NCBI GenBank assembly: GCA_039805905.1
Contig: JBDIVM010000012.1
Span: forward strand, 55,642-119,641
Source: Thermohalobaculum sp039805905
GTDB lineage: Bacteria; Pseudomonadota; Alphaproteobacteria; Rhodobacterales; Rhodobacteraceae
Direction of reading: 5' to 3'
Length of the DNA: 64,000 nt
Shown here: in pieces, positions 16,297-24,558 of the stretch
How the letters are laid out: the number at the start of each line of letters is the position of its first letter
Numbering within the stretch: the first letter of the stretch is position 1
Notes under the pieces: generated by a model
Told to the model about the DNA's origin: nothing
What the model saw: the letters and a program-made list of their open reading frames with translations, nothing else
The model's database searches: none
Made by a program: the position numbers and the translations under genes

Positions 16297-16740
16297 TCAG
16301 AACTGGTTGGTCATCGAACTCGGTTCGATATCCTCGCGGGCGCGCGAAATCCAGTAGGTGCCGTCCTCGGCCGGTTTGCGCAACCGCAACAGATCGGCGC
16401 CGAAGAGCCGCATCACCAGGCCGAAGGGCGTGAAGACGCCGAAGAACAGCAGACCCATGATCACCGGGTTGACGATCCGGTGCAAGAGCGCGCCGAACCT
16501 CATCCACAGGATATTCAGCGGCCGCAGCAGCGCCGGCGCCGCGAAGGCCGCCGCGAGGAAGCCGATGGCCAGGACCGCCGAGACCGCCGCTCCGACTCCC
16601 GTGCCGTGCCGGAACAGCTGCCATGCCGCGATCAGCGCGAAGACGACGGCGAAGGTCACCCCGAAGGATCGCTCGGTCGGCGCCTTGATCACGGCGCGGT
16701 CCCGCCGGTACTCGTGATGCTGTTCGCCCGCCACCACCAT
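16297..16740 (-). CDS. SxtJ-family membrane protein
   Basis: A 147-residue protein with two or three hydrophobic segments, beginning after an E-R-S-F-G-V-T-F motif typical of SxtJ-family proteins, then a long helix around residues 55-75 and a segment I-M-G-L-L-F-F-G-V-F-T-P-F-G-L near residue 100. The tail contains Y-W-I-S-R. The start at 16740 lacks a clear ribosome-binding site; an upstream ATG at 16779 is possible. It is the first gene of the minus-strand operon SxtJ, DUF5989, carbamoyltransferase. Function unknown, but the three-gene association is conserved and suggests a membrane platform for carbamoylation. Confidence 0.8.
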   Translation of the reverse strand: MVVAGEQHHEYRRDRAVIKAPTERSFGVTFAVVFALIAAWQLFRHGTGVGAAVSAVLAIGFLAAAFAAPALLRPLNILWMRFGALLHRIVNPVIMGLLFFGVFTPFGLVMRLFGADLLRLRKPAEDGTYWISRAREDIEPSSMTNQF

Positions 16741-17023
16741 TGTCCAGAAACGCCGAATTCGAATCGTGTATTTGCACATTGATCTTCTGCTTACAAGCTT
16801 CCATGCCGCTACAGTTTGTCACCAGGTTGTCGCCGGCCCGCGCTTTCTGTAGGCGTGCATATCGCTGCGACAATGGACACGGGGCGGATCGAGTTGCGCG
16901 ATGCCCGCTATCCGTGGCATGTCCCGGCCGCGGGCCTGTGGCACGACTGCACGGCCCGGACCGGCAGAGACAGAAGCGGTGACCGCGATGGCAGTGACGC
17001 TCAGGACGCTGGAGGACAGGGCG

Positions 17024-17890
17024 ATGGGCATTCTGCCCGACGGCCCGCGCATTGCGCTGAAGCGGTATTTCCGCGGCATACGCGAGCGCCGCAAGCTCGC
17101 GGGCGCCGATCTGGTGGTGATTGCGCATCCCAAGGCCGGCAGCACATGGCTGCGCTTCCAGCTTTCGCGCGTCTACCAGAAGAAATTCGGCCTGAGCGAG
17201 GACGTGATCCCGAACGTCGAGGAACTGCACGTCCGCGATCCCGCGATTCCGCGCCTGCTGATGGGCGCATACAATTACCTCAAGCTGGATGTCGCCGGGC
17301 CTGCGCCCGCGCCGGAGCTTGCCGACAAGGCGGTGGTGTTCATTGCGCGGCATCCGCTCGACATTCTCGTTTCGCTCTATTTCCACGTCAAGAAGCACGC
17401 GCTGCGGGAGCGCAAGCTGATCAACGACTGGCCGCTCGACCTCTCGGGCGTCTCCATGATGCAGTTCATGCTGGAATCGAACTGGGGGCTGCGCCCCCTG
17501 ATCAGGTTCTACAACGACTGCATGCGACAGCATCGCGCGCTGAACAGGTCGATGATCCTGAGCTATGAGCAGATGCGCGGTGATCCCGTGACTTCGCTGA
17601 TGGCAATCGCGGAACTTGCCGGTGCGCCCGTGACAGGCGAGGAGGCCCGGGAGGCGACGGAGTTCACCTCGTTCGAAAACCTGCGCAAGGCGGAGCTGGA
17701 GAACCGGTTCAACACAACACGGCTGAGAGCGGCGGATCCGAAGGATCCGAACAGTTTCAAGGTGCGCCGCGGAAAGGTCTTCGGCTATCGCGATCACTTC
17801 TCGGATTCCGAGATCGAAACGCTCGAGGCGATCATCGACGGCGAGCTTGACGCAGAATTCGGCTACGCGCGCGAACCGCGCGCGCAATGA
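17024..17890 (+). CDS. Sulfotransferase (PAPS-dependent)
   Basis: A 288-residue sulfotransferase of the SULT-like Sulfotransfer_1 family. The 5'-phosphosulfate loop is P-K37-A-G-S-T-W-L-R, the 3'-phosphate loop has R109 and S117 in A-R-H-P-L-D-I-L-V-S, and the C-terminal PAPS signature is V-R-R-G-K-V-F-G-Y-R-D. GGAGGA lies seven bases before ATG 17024, which decided the start; ATG 16988 would add 12 residues. It is divergent from the SxtJ operon and followed 67 bp later by a second related sulfotransferase. It should transfer sulfate from PAPS to a hydroxyl on the lipid or glycan made here; acceptor unknown. Confidence 0.88.
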   Translation: MGILPDGPRIALKRYFRGIRERRKLAGADLVVIAHPKAGSTWLRFQLSRVYQKKFGLSEDVIPNVEELHVRDPAIPRLLMGAYNYLKLDVAGPAPAPELADKAVVFIARHPLDILVSLYFHVKKHALRERKLINDWPLDLSGVSMMQFMLESNWGLRPLIRFYNDCMRQHRALNRSMILSYEQMRGDPVTSLMAIAELAGAPVTGEEAREATEFTSFENLRKAELENRFNTTRLRAADPKDPNSFKVRRGKVFGYRDHFSDSEIETLEAIIDGELDAEFGYAREPRAQ

Positions 17891-17957
17891 GGGACGCGAG
17901 TCCGGAGAGACGGCGGGCGGCCATGCGTCGCGAGGCGGTCCGCCAGCCAGCGGAAAC

Positions 17958-18902
17958 ATGAGGAGCCCGGCCCTGGCATCCACGGGCAAGAGCATGGCGA
18001 AGAGCCTGAACGCGCTGGGGCACCGGCTGAGCCGGATACTGCTCGGGCGTCACCGAGTGCGGCTGATGCGCTGGCAGCGGACGCGGCGCGACCTGCGCCG
18101 GCTGGCGGAGGCGGATGTGGTCTTCGTCTCCTACGCCAAGGCCGGGCGGACCTGGACGCGGGTGATGATCACGCGGCTCTTCCAGCAGAAATACGGCCTG
18201 CCGGAGAACCAGGTGATCGATGACGACAACCTGCACCGGCTGAACCCGGCAGTGCCGCGGCTCCTGTTCACAATGGGCAATTACATCGCCGACCGCTACC
18301 CCATCACATCGGTGCCCTCGCCCTATGCTGCGAAGAAGGTGATCTTCCTTGCCCGCCATCCCGCTGACACCGCCGTCTCGTTCCATTTCCACCTGAAGAA
18401 CCGGGTGAACCCCGAACTCAAGGACGTGAAGCAGGTCCCGGGCGAGAGCGAGGACCGCGACATCTTCGATCACCTCCGGAACAGCCCTGTCGGCCTCGGC
18501 CACGTCATCCGCTACATGAACGACTGGGCCTTTGCCCTCGACAACTGCCCGGAGCACCTGCTGCTGCGCTATGAGGATCTGCGCGCCGACCCGGTCCCTG
18601 AGTTGAAGCGCGTCGCCGAATTCCTGGGCGAAAGCTTCACCGCGGAGCACTATGCCGAAGCGCGAGACTTCGCCTCATTCAGCCGGCTGCAGCAGAAGGA
18701 GCGCGAGAACTTCTTCGGCAGCACCAAGCTGCAGGCGCGCGATGCCGGCAACCCCGACAGCTTCAAGGTCAGGCGGGGCAAGGTGGGCGGCTATCGCGAC
18801 TACCTGACGGCGGAGCAGATCGCCTGGGTGGATGATGCTGTCGCACACGACCTCGATCCGCGGTTCGGCTACGGGTCTGGCACCCGCGCAGCGCCGGACT
18901 GA
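17958..18902 (+). CDS. Sulfotransferase, tandem paralogue
   Basis: A 314-residue sulfotransferase related to the preceding one. P-loop K61 lies in Y-A-K-A-G-R-T-W, the 3'-phosphate loop has R133 and S141 in A-R-H-P-A-D-T-A-V-S, and the C-terminal signature V-R-R-G-K-V-G-G-Y-R-D is present. The N-terminus is longer and basic (R-H-R-V-R-L-M-R-W-Q-R), which may associate with the membrane surface. The ATG at 17958 was chosen over a later ATG at 17994. It converges with the ABC exporter gene 25 bp downstream. Two sulfotransferases suggest two sulfation sites or two acceptors. Confidence 0.87.
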   Translation: MRSPALASTGKSMAKSLNALGHRLSRILLGRHRVRLMRWQRTRRDLRRLAEADVVFVSYAKAGRTWTRVMITRLFQQKYGLPENQVIDDDNLHRLNPAVPRLLFTMGNYIADRYPITSVPSPYAAKKVIFLARHPADTAVSFHFHLKNRVNPELKDVKQVPGESEDRDIFDHLRNSPVGLGHVIRYMNDWAFALDNCPEHLLLRYEDLRADPVPELKRVAEFLGESFTAEHYAEARDFASFSRLQQKERENFFGSTKLQARDAGNPDSFKVRRGKVGGYRDYLTAEQIAWVDDAVAHDLDPRFGYGSGTRAAPD

Positions 18903-18927
18903 CGGAACGGGCGACCGAGGCGGCCGC

Positions 18928-20652
18928 TCAGTCGGCCGCGCGGCTCGGCAGCGCCTGCATCCGGTCGGTCTCGGAGACGCGCCCCCCGGAGAGCTCGTAG
19001 ATCTGGTCGGCGACCTCGAGGAAGGCCGCGCGGTGGGTGATGGAGATCACGGTGGTCCTGCCCCGCAGCATCCGGATGTTGCGGATGATGTCGCGCTCGG
19101 TTTCCGGATCGAGGGCGCTGGTAACCTCGTCAAGGATCAGCACCTCGGGCATCTTGACCAGGGCGCGGGCGAGCGCGATGCGCTGGCGCTGGCCGCCGGA
19201 GACCTGGGCTCCCTTCTCGCCGACGGCGGTCTGCAGGCCGTCGGGCATCCCGTCAACGAAGGCGAGGGCGCCGGCGGCCCTGAGTGCCTCGCGCACCTCT
19301 GCCTCGCCAACGTCCGGGTCGCCGAGGGCGATGTTGGCGAAGATGGTGTCGTGGAACAGTACCAGCTCCTGCGGGACGTAGCCGACCATCAGGCGCCACT
19401 TGCGGAGCGAGAACTCCGAGAGCGACCGGCCGTCGATCAGGACCCGGCCGGAATCCGGGGTCCGCAAGCCGATCAGCAGGTCGGTGATCGTGGTCTTGCC
19501 GGCACCGGAGGGTCCGGTCAGCACGGTGATGCTGCCCTTCGGAAAGCGCATCGACACGTCGCGCAGCACAGGCACGCGGGGGTGCGAGAAGCTGACATCC
19601 TCGAGGGTGATCACTCGCTCGAACCGCGGCTCGTCGGTGCCGGTGTCCGGCTCGCGCTCGGCGGCGCTCTCGGCGATCTGGTCGACGACGTTGTAATAGG
19701 CGCTCTCGAGGATGGAGGCGTTCTGGTATTCGCGCTGGATCTTCTTCACCGCGTTGACCAGCGAGACCAGCAGCACGCCGATGATCGCGAGCTCCGCGGC
19801 GGGCACATTCCCGTAGACGACCGCGCCGATGAAGCCGACGCCGATGGCGATGGCGAAGAGGCTCTCCGAGGCGGCGTTGAGCGCCTGCTTCGCGATCACC
19901 TGGCGCCGGAGGGCGCGGCGCAGGCCGACGATGTTGCGGTCGAGCAGCGATGCGAAGGCGTTCTGCCGCGCCATCGCCTTCAGCGGCTTGATGTTGTTGA
20001 GTGCGTCCGAGAGATAGGTGATGAACGCCGCCGTATGGGTTGTCTGGCGCCTGCCGGCGCCCTTGCCGCGCCGAACCAGTCCGCTGAGCAGGGCGGCAAT
20101 GCCGCCGCCGATCGCCAGGGCGATCAGCGCCACCTTCCAGGAGACGAAGAGGGCGATCGCGGTGTAGATTGCGGCCTGGATCGTGTTGACCAGGAAGGTG
20201 GCCGCCGAGAGATAGGCCTGTGCCGCGCGCGTTGCATCGACGCTCAGCGCATTGGTGATGCGGCCAAGCGGCTGCTGGGTGAAATAGCCCCAGCGCACGT
20301 TGAGCAGATTGTCGACCAGATCGCGGCGCAGCCCGGTGGCAACTTGGGCCATGGCGTAGCCGACATAGGTCATGGCCGCGAGGGTCAGGATGTTGCTGAG
20401 CACGATGCCGGCAACCGAGAGTCCCACCAGCATCGGCAGGGTCGGGGGCAGGCCAGCGGCGCCGAGGGCATCCAGAATGAAGGTGGCGGAGTTGCTTGAC
20501 GGGGATTCGCCCGACTCGATGGTCAGACTCAGTGCGGGCAGGAGCGTGGCGATGCCGACACCTTCGGCAAGCCCGCCCAGCAGAAGGCAGACCAGCACGG
20601 CGAAAGGCCTTGTGCCCTGCGCCTGGAAGAAGATTTTCAGGATCTTGCGCAA
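18928..20652 (-). CDS. ABC exporter, fused membrane and ATPase domains (MsbA/PglK-like)
   Basis: A 574-residue half-transporter: six transmembrane segments in the first 300 residues, then a nucleotide-binding domain with Walker A G-P-S-G-A-G-K-T, Q-loop V-P-Q-E, signature V-S-G-G-Q-R-Q-R, Walker B V-L-I-L-D-E and H-loop I-T-H-R. Such homodimers flip lipids or lipid-linked glycans across the inner membrane (MsbA, PglK), though drug exporters share the form. Its position between the sulfotransferases and the acyl-AMP ligase suggests it flips the finished or partly finished sphingolipid or glycolipid. It is divergent from the ligase gene, with about 240 bp between the starts. Confidence 0.9.
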   Translation of the reverse strand: MRKILKIFFQAQGTRPFAVLVCLLLGGLAEGVGIATLLPALSLTIESGESPSSNSATFILDALGAAGLPPTLPMLVGLSVAGIVLSNILTLAAMTYVGYAMAQVATGLRRDLVDNLLNVRWGYFTQQPLGRITNALSVDATRAAQAYLSAATFLVNTIQAAIYTAIALFVSWKVALIALAIGGGIAALLSGLVRRGKGAGRRQTTHTAAFITYLSDALNNIKPLKAMARQNAFASLLDRNIVGLRRALRRQVIAKQALNAASESLFAIAIGVGFIGAVVYGNVPAAELAIIGVLLVSLVNAVKKIQREYQNASILESAYYNVVDQIAESAAEREPDTGTDEPRFERVITLEDVSFSHPRVPVLRDVSMRFPKGSITVLTGPSGAGKTTITDLLIGLRTPDSGRVLIDGRSLSEFSLRKWRLMVGYVPQELVLFHDTIFANIALGDPDVGEAEVREALRAAGALAFVDGMPDGLQTAVGEKGAQVSGGQRQRIALARALVKMPEVLILDEVTSALDPETERDIIRNIRMLRGRTTVISITHRAAFLEVADQIYELSGGRVSETDRMQALPSRAAD

Positions 20653-20893
20653 CCTTCCGCTTTCCCACCGGTGCCCGTTGCCCTCTCCGGTGCCGCTTAA
20701 TGGGGCTTGGGGCTGGCGCCGGCAAGGGATAATTGTGCCACGGAATGCCCGGCGCGGTTGGCGAGCCGGTGCTCCAGCGCGACGGTACCGGAGCGCAATG
20801 GGACTTTATTCGGCCGCGGACTAGTGCTATCCGCGCGTCCGATCAGGGGTGCCGGCAACGTTGCCGCAGCGCCCCGTCGCAAGGGAAAGACGC
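20653..20893. promoter_or_regulatory. Divergent promoter region, exporter and acyl-AMP ligase
   Basis: This 241-bp gap separates two divergent genes and must contain both of their promoters if they are transcribed separately. No clear -35/-10 pair or inverted repeat was recognised. A purine-rich AAGGGAAAG just before ATG 20894 is the ligase ribosome-binding site. Confidence 0.4.
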
Positions 20894-22618
20894 ATGGCGG
20901 CGCTGACGCCGACACCGACAGAAACGGGCAAGTCGAGACGCTGCGGCGACTTCCCGACGCTCACAGCCGCGCTGGACTACGCCGCGACCGGGGCCGGGGG
21001 GGCCAATTTCTACACCGCCCGCGGCGAACTCGTCGATGCGCTCAGCTATGCGGAAATGCGCGAGCAGGCGCGGCTTGCGGGCGGCCGCCTGCTGGCCCGC
21101 GGTCTCGTGCCCGGAGACCGAGTGGCGATCGTCGCCGAAACCGATGCGGATTTCATGCGGGCGCTGATGGGGTGCCTCTACGCCGGGCTGATTCCCTGCC
21201 CGGTGCCGCTGCCGAACGCGTTCGGGTCGCGCATCGCCTATGGCGACCAGCTCCGCCGCATCCTGGCGGTCGCCGATGTCCGCGCGGCGCTGTCGCCACA
21301 GATGTTCCGAGAATGGGTGACGGAATCGCTGGCCGACCTGAACCTTCTGTTTGCGGGCACGCTGGCCGAGCTCGACGCTGCGCCGGAATCGCTGCCGGCG
21401 GCCGATCGGGATCCGGGGCAGATCGCCTATCTGCAGTTCTCGTCCGGCACCACCAGCTTTCCCAAGGGCGTCGCGGTCAGCCACGGCGCGATGATGGCGA
21501 ACATCCACGCGATGGCCGCTCACGGTCTCGGCATTGCCGAGGGGGACCGGGGCGTGAACTGGCTGCCCTACTATCACGACATGGGCCTGGTCGGCTGCGT
21601 GATGCTCCCGATCGCCTGCCAGATCTCGCTCGACTGCATCGCCACGCGTGATTTCATCCTCCGCCCGGGCATCTGGCTGGAACTGGTCAGCCGCAACCGC
21701 GGGACGATGAGCTATTCGCCCTCGTTCGGCTACGACCTCGCGGCCCGGCGGGCCCGGCACGGCCCGGATCTCGACCTTTCCTCGTGGCGGATCGCCGGAA
21801 TCGGCGGCGACATGATCAGGGTGTCGAGCCTCGATGCCTTCATCTCGACATTTGCGCCGCACGGTTTCCGTCGCGAGAGCTTCCTGCCGAGCTATGGCAT
21901 GGCGGAGGCGGCGCTGGGTCTGACCTTTGCCGCGCGCGGGGAGGGCGTGCGGACCGAGCGGGTTGACGTCGCCAGGCTCAGGGACGAGCACATCGCGGTC
22001 CGGCCGGGGCGGGGCGCACGCTCGCGCGAGTTCGCGCTCTGCGGTCGGCCGCTCCCGGGCCATGCAGTCGAGGTTCGCGATGCGGACGGGACCGTATTGC
22101 CCGAGGGGCGGATCGGCCAGATATTCGCCAGCGGCCCCAGCCTGATGCTGGGATATTTCGGCAACCCGGACGAGACGGCCCGCGTGCTGTCGGCGGACGG
22201 CTGGCTCGATACCGGAGATCTCGGCTACATTCGAAATGGCGAGGTCATCGTGACCGGCCGGTCGAAGGATCTGATCATCATCAACGGCCGCAACATCTGG
22301 CCGCAGGACATCGAGTGGGCGGTGGAGGCCAGCGTCGAGGGCACCAAGACCGGCAGCGTGGCGGCATTCCAGATCACAGACGAGGCCGATGACGGTGCCG
22401 ATGGCCAGAGGGTCGCCCTGGTGATGGAATGCCGCCGCCGGGAACCGGCCGAGCGGGAGGCGATGCGCTCGGAAGCGCGCGCGACGGTCCGGAACCTCTG
22501 CGGCATAGAGCCGAGGGTTGCGCTCTGCCCCGCCGGGTTGCTGCCCCGCACGTCGTCCGGAAAGCTCAGCCGGTCGAAGGCCCGAGACATGTTTCTGGCG
22601 GGGGTGTTCGAGGGATAG
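20894..22618 (+). CDS. Fatty-acyl-AMP ligase / acyl-ACP synthetase (AasR-like)
   Basis: A 574-residue adenylating enzyme of the ANL superfamily. Motifs: phosphate loop F-S-S-G-T-T-S-F-P-K-G near residue 185, adenosine site D-T-G-D-L-G-Y near residue 440, and G-R-S-K-D-L-I-I-I-N-G-R-N-I-W-P-Q-D-I-E just after it, the form seen in FAAL and acyl-ACP synthetases rather than CoA ligases. In Caulobacter the acyl-ACP synthetase AasR loads the special ACP used for ceramide synthesis. This enzyme probably loads the ACP encoded at 2607. It ends two bases from the stop of the convergent Tam41-like gene. Confidence 0.87.
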   Translation: MAALTPTPTETGKSRRCGDFPTLTAALDYAATGAGGANFYTARGELVDALSYAEMREQARLAGGRLLARGLVPGDRVAIVAETDADFMRALMGCLYAGLIPCPVPLPNAFGSRIAYGDQLRRILAVADVRAALSPQMFREWVTESLADLNLLFAGTLAELDAAPESLPAADRDPGQIAYLQFSSGTTSFPKGVAVSHGAMMANIHAMAAHGLGIAEGDRGVNWLPYYHDMGLVGCVMLPIACQISLDCIATRDFILRPGIWLELVSRNRGTMSYSPSFGYDLAARRARHGPDLDLSSWRIAGIGGDMIRVSSLDAFISTFAPHGFRRESFLPSYGMAEAALGLTFAARGEGVRTERVDVARLRDEHIAVRPGRGARSREFALCGRPLPGHAVEVRDADGTVLPEGRIGQIFASGPSLMLGYFGNPDETARVLSADGWLDTGDLGYIRNGEVIVTGRSKDLIIINGRNIWPQDIEWAVEASVEGTKTGSVAAFQITDEADDGADGQRVALVMECRRREPAEREAMRSEARATVRNLCGIEPRVALCPAGLLPRTSSGKLSRSKARDMFLAGVFEG

Positions 22619-22619
22619 T

Positions 22620-23516
22620 CTACCGGAGACGCTTCTCGCGCCAGAGGCGCCAGAGCACGACGGGCGCCGCGATCCAGGGCCAGCGGCGCTCCCAGTCCTT
22701 CAACTCGACCGGCCGTCCGGAATGGCGCTCGACCTTGGAGAGCGCGTAGGCAATTCCACCGCGATAGGTGAAGGCGGCCTTTGCGAGCCGGGCAAGGTTG
22801 CGGAGCTTGCCGAGCCTGCTGCGCCGGCGCCAGATGCGGGCTGCGGCGCTTCGCTCGGCGGACGAAGCGGGGGGCAGGCCGGCGATCAGCAGGCGATGGA
22901 GTGTGCGGTATCGCTCCGGCGCGGCATCGACGATGTCGGCGGCGCGGCCGCCGCCCTCGACCCGGAGTTCGGAGCCGTAGGTGTGCCGGAACAGGGCGCG
23001 CCAGCATGCCTCGGGATCGGCGCGGTCCGGGGCAAGGCGGGCCGCCCACCAGGCGGCCGTCTCCACCGCCGCGGCGACGGCCTCGACAACGCGGTCGCGA
23101 TCGGCGGGGCGGCGCGCGAAGACCAGCCGGACCGGCTGGGCGAAGCGCGCCCAGAAAGTGGTGTCGAGGGCGGCAGGATCCATGCATGCACGGAAAGCGG
23201 CAAGGCTGACCACGGCCACCTTGGCCTCGGCAGGAGGCACGCCCGCGGCCACCTCGTGATAGACGTTGGGCGGCAGCAGCCGGTTGGCGATGGCCGCGAG
23301 TCCGGGGCCGTGATAGGCCGCGTCGCCGTCGGTCAGCAGGTAGAAGTCGAGGGGGCCGCCTGGCGGCCCGCCATCGGCATCGCGGAGTCGGGCACCGTAG
23401 AACAGCACGGCCGCCACCCCGGGGCGGGAGGAGAGGCCTGCCGCGAATGCGCGTGCGGCCGGACCGACGGGCTGGTCGAGCTCGGCTGCAATCAGGTTCC
23501 GGAGGTCTTCCGGCAT
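22620..23516 (-). CDS. Tam41-like phosphatidate cytidylyltransferase candidate
   Basis: A 298-residue protein without an obvious standard annotation. Its pattern resembles mitochondrial Tam41, a nucleotidyltransferase that makes CDP-diacylglycerol: L-F-Y40-G41-A-R early, then P-L-D57-F-Y-L-L, Y-H69-G, an A-K-V-A-V-V-S-L-A-A-F strand, and F-A-R/Q-P-V-R at the position of Tam41 A-G-R-L-Q-K-P-V. The C-terminus is helical and ends with a tryptophan-rich amphipathic stretch that could bind membrane. It lies upstream of nothing on its own strand but directly downstream of the lipid kinase gene (100 bp), which suggests CTP activation of a phosphorylated lipid. This assignment is by eye and needs profile comparison. 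Confidence 0.55.
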   Translation of the reverse strand: MPEDLRNLIAAELDQPVGPAARAFAAGLSSRPGVAAVLFYGARLRDADGGPPGGPLDFYLLTDGDAAYHGPGLAAIANRLLPPNVYHEVAAGVPPAEAKVAVVSLAAFRACMDPAALDTTFWARFAQPVRLVFARRPADRDRVVEAVAAAVETAAWWAARLAPDRADPEACWRALFRHTYGSELRVEGGGRAADIVDAAPERYRTLHRLLIAGLPPASSAERSAAARIWRRRSRLGKLRNLARLAKAAFTYRGGIAYALSKVERHSGRPVELKDWERRWPWIAAPVVLWRLWREKRLR

Positions 23517-23616
23517 CGTGTCGCTCGCCCCAAGGCTGCGGCGTCCGCCAGGCCGGGCGCCCGGCGCCTGATTAGCGGCGGGGCAGGCGGATGTCGAGCG
23601 GAGCCGGCTCGGCCCG

Positions 23617-24558
23617 CTAGAGTGAAACGAACGCGAACCTGTCCTCGACCGTGATCGTCAGGTGTCCGCAGTCAGGGGGCGGGAAGAGGTCGCCATCGAG
23701 CACAAAGGGCGTGTCGAGCGCGAGTTCGATCCGCTCGGCCCTGCCGCTTGTGTAACCCGATGCGGTCATCCAGCGCCGTGGCGCGCCGCGGGCGAGAAAG
23801 GGCGCCGCCAGCAGCAGCTGGCGCGCCGGGGCGGCAATGTCGAGCCAGCGGATGCGGCCCGGGCCACTGCCCCAGAACGGGTTCAGGCCCACGATCAGCG
23901 GCCCATCGATCGCGGCGGCGAGGCCGAGAAGCCGGCGCTGCGGCGGTCCCGGCGCCCGGTCCGCGCCGATGGCGGCAGGCACACCGCGACGGATTGCCCG
24001 GCCGTCGGCGCCGAACGTCGCCCGGCGGAGCACCGAGAGAATGGCAAGCGCGATCTGGGCCGGTCCGCGGGCGGTCATCTCCTCGTGCGCGATCCGGGTG
24101 CCGGCCGCATAGGCGCCCCATCCCATCATGACGCCGCGGAGCGGAGGGCGCTCGCTGGCGGGATAGCCGATGTGCAGCACCGGGTGGCCACGCCGGTGGA
24201 GCGCCGGGCCATTTCGCAGGCGGTCCAGAACACGGTCGATGGCGTCGGGTGCCGTCAGGCCGCCCGTGGCGCGCGCGATCAGGTTGGTGTTGCCGCGGGG
24301 CAGGATTCCGATGCCGGGGAACGGCGGTTCCCAGATCTCGGGTATCCGGCTCAGCACCTCGCGCACCGAGCCGTCGCCGCCGGCAACCAGCACGAGGGAT
24401 GCGCCGGCGCGGTGCGCAGCGCGCAGGCCGTCCGACAGGTCGTCGAGGCAAGCCGCCTCGATCTCGATCACCTCGGCAGTTCCGGCCGCCGGCTGCACCG
24501 GCCCGCGCCGCACGTTCCGGGTACTCGTCGGATTGCGGACGAGGGCGACCCGGATCAT
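23617..24558 (-). CDS. Lipid kinase, DAGK/sphingosine kinase catalytic domain (ceramide kinase candidate)
   Basis: A 313-residue lipid kinase of the DAGK_cat/LCB5 family. The nucleotide-binding motif V-A-G60-G-D-G-S-V-R-E-V is followed by L-P-R-G-N-T-N at 87-93 and a C-terminal beta-sandwich with D-G-D-L-F near the end. The start ATG overlaps the stop of the CDP-alcohol phosphotransferase gene by ATGA, so the two are translationally coupled. In Caulobacter a kinase of this family (CpgB) phosphorylates ceramide in ceramide-phosphoglycerate synthesis. The same role is likely here, but diacylglycerol or a sphingoid base is also possible. Confidence 0.8.
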   Translation of the reverse strand: MIRVALVRNPTSTRNVRRGPVQPAAGTAEVIEIEAACLDDLSDGLRAAHRAGASLVLVAGGDGSVREVLSRIPEIWEPPFPGIGILPRGNTNLIARATGGLTAPDAIDRVLDRLRNGPALHRRGHPVLHIGYPASERPPLRGVMMGWGAYAAGTRIAHEEMTARGPAQIALAILSVLRRATFGADGRAIRRGVPAAIGADRAPGPPQRRLLGLAAAIDGPLIVGLNPFWGSGPGRIRWLDIAAPARQLLLAAPFLARGAPRRWMTASGYTSGRAERIELALDTPFVLDGDLFPPPDCGHLTITVEDRFAFVSL

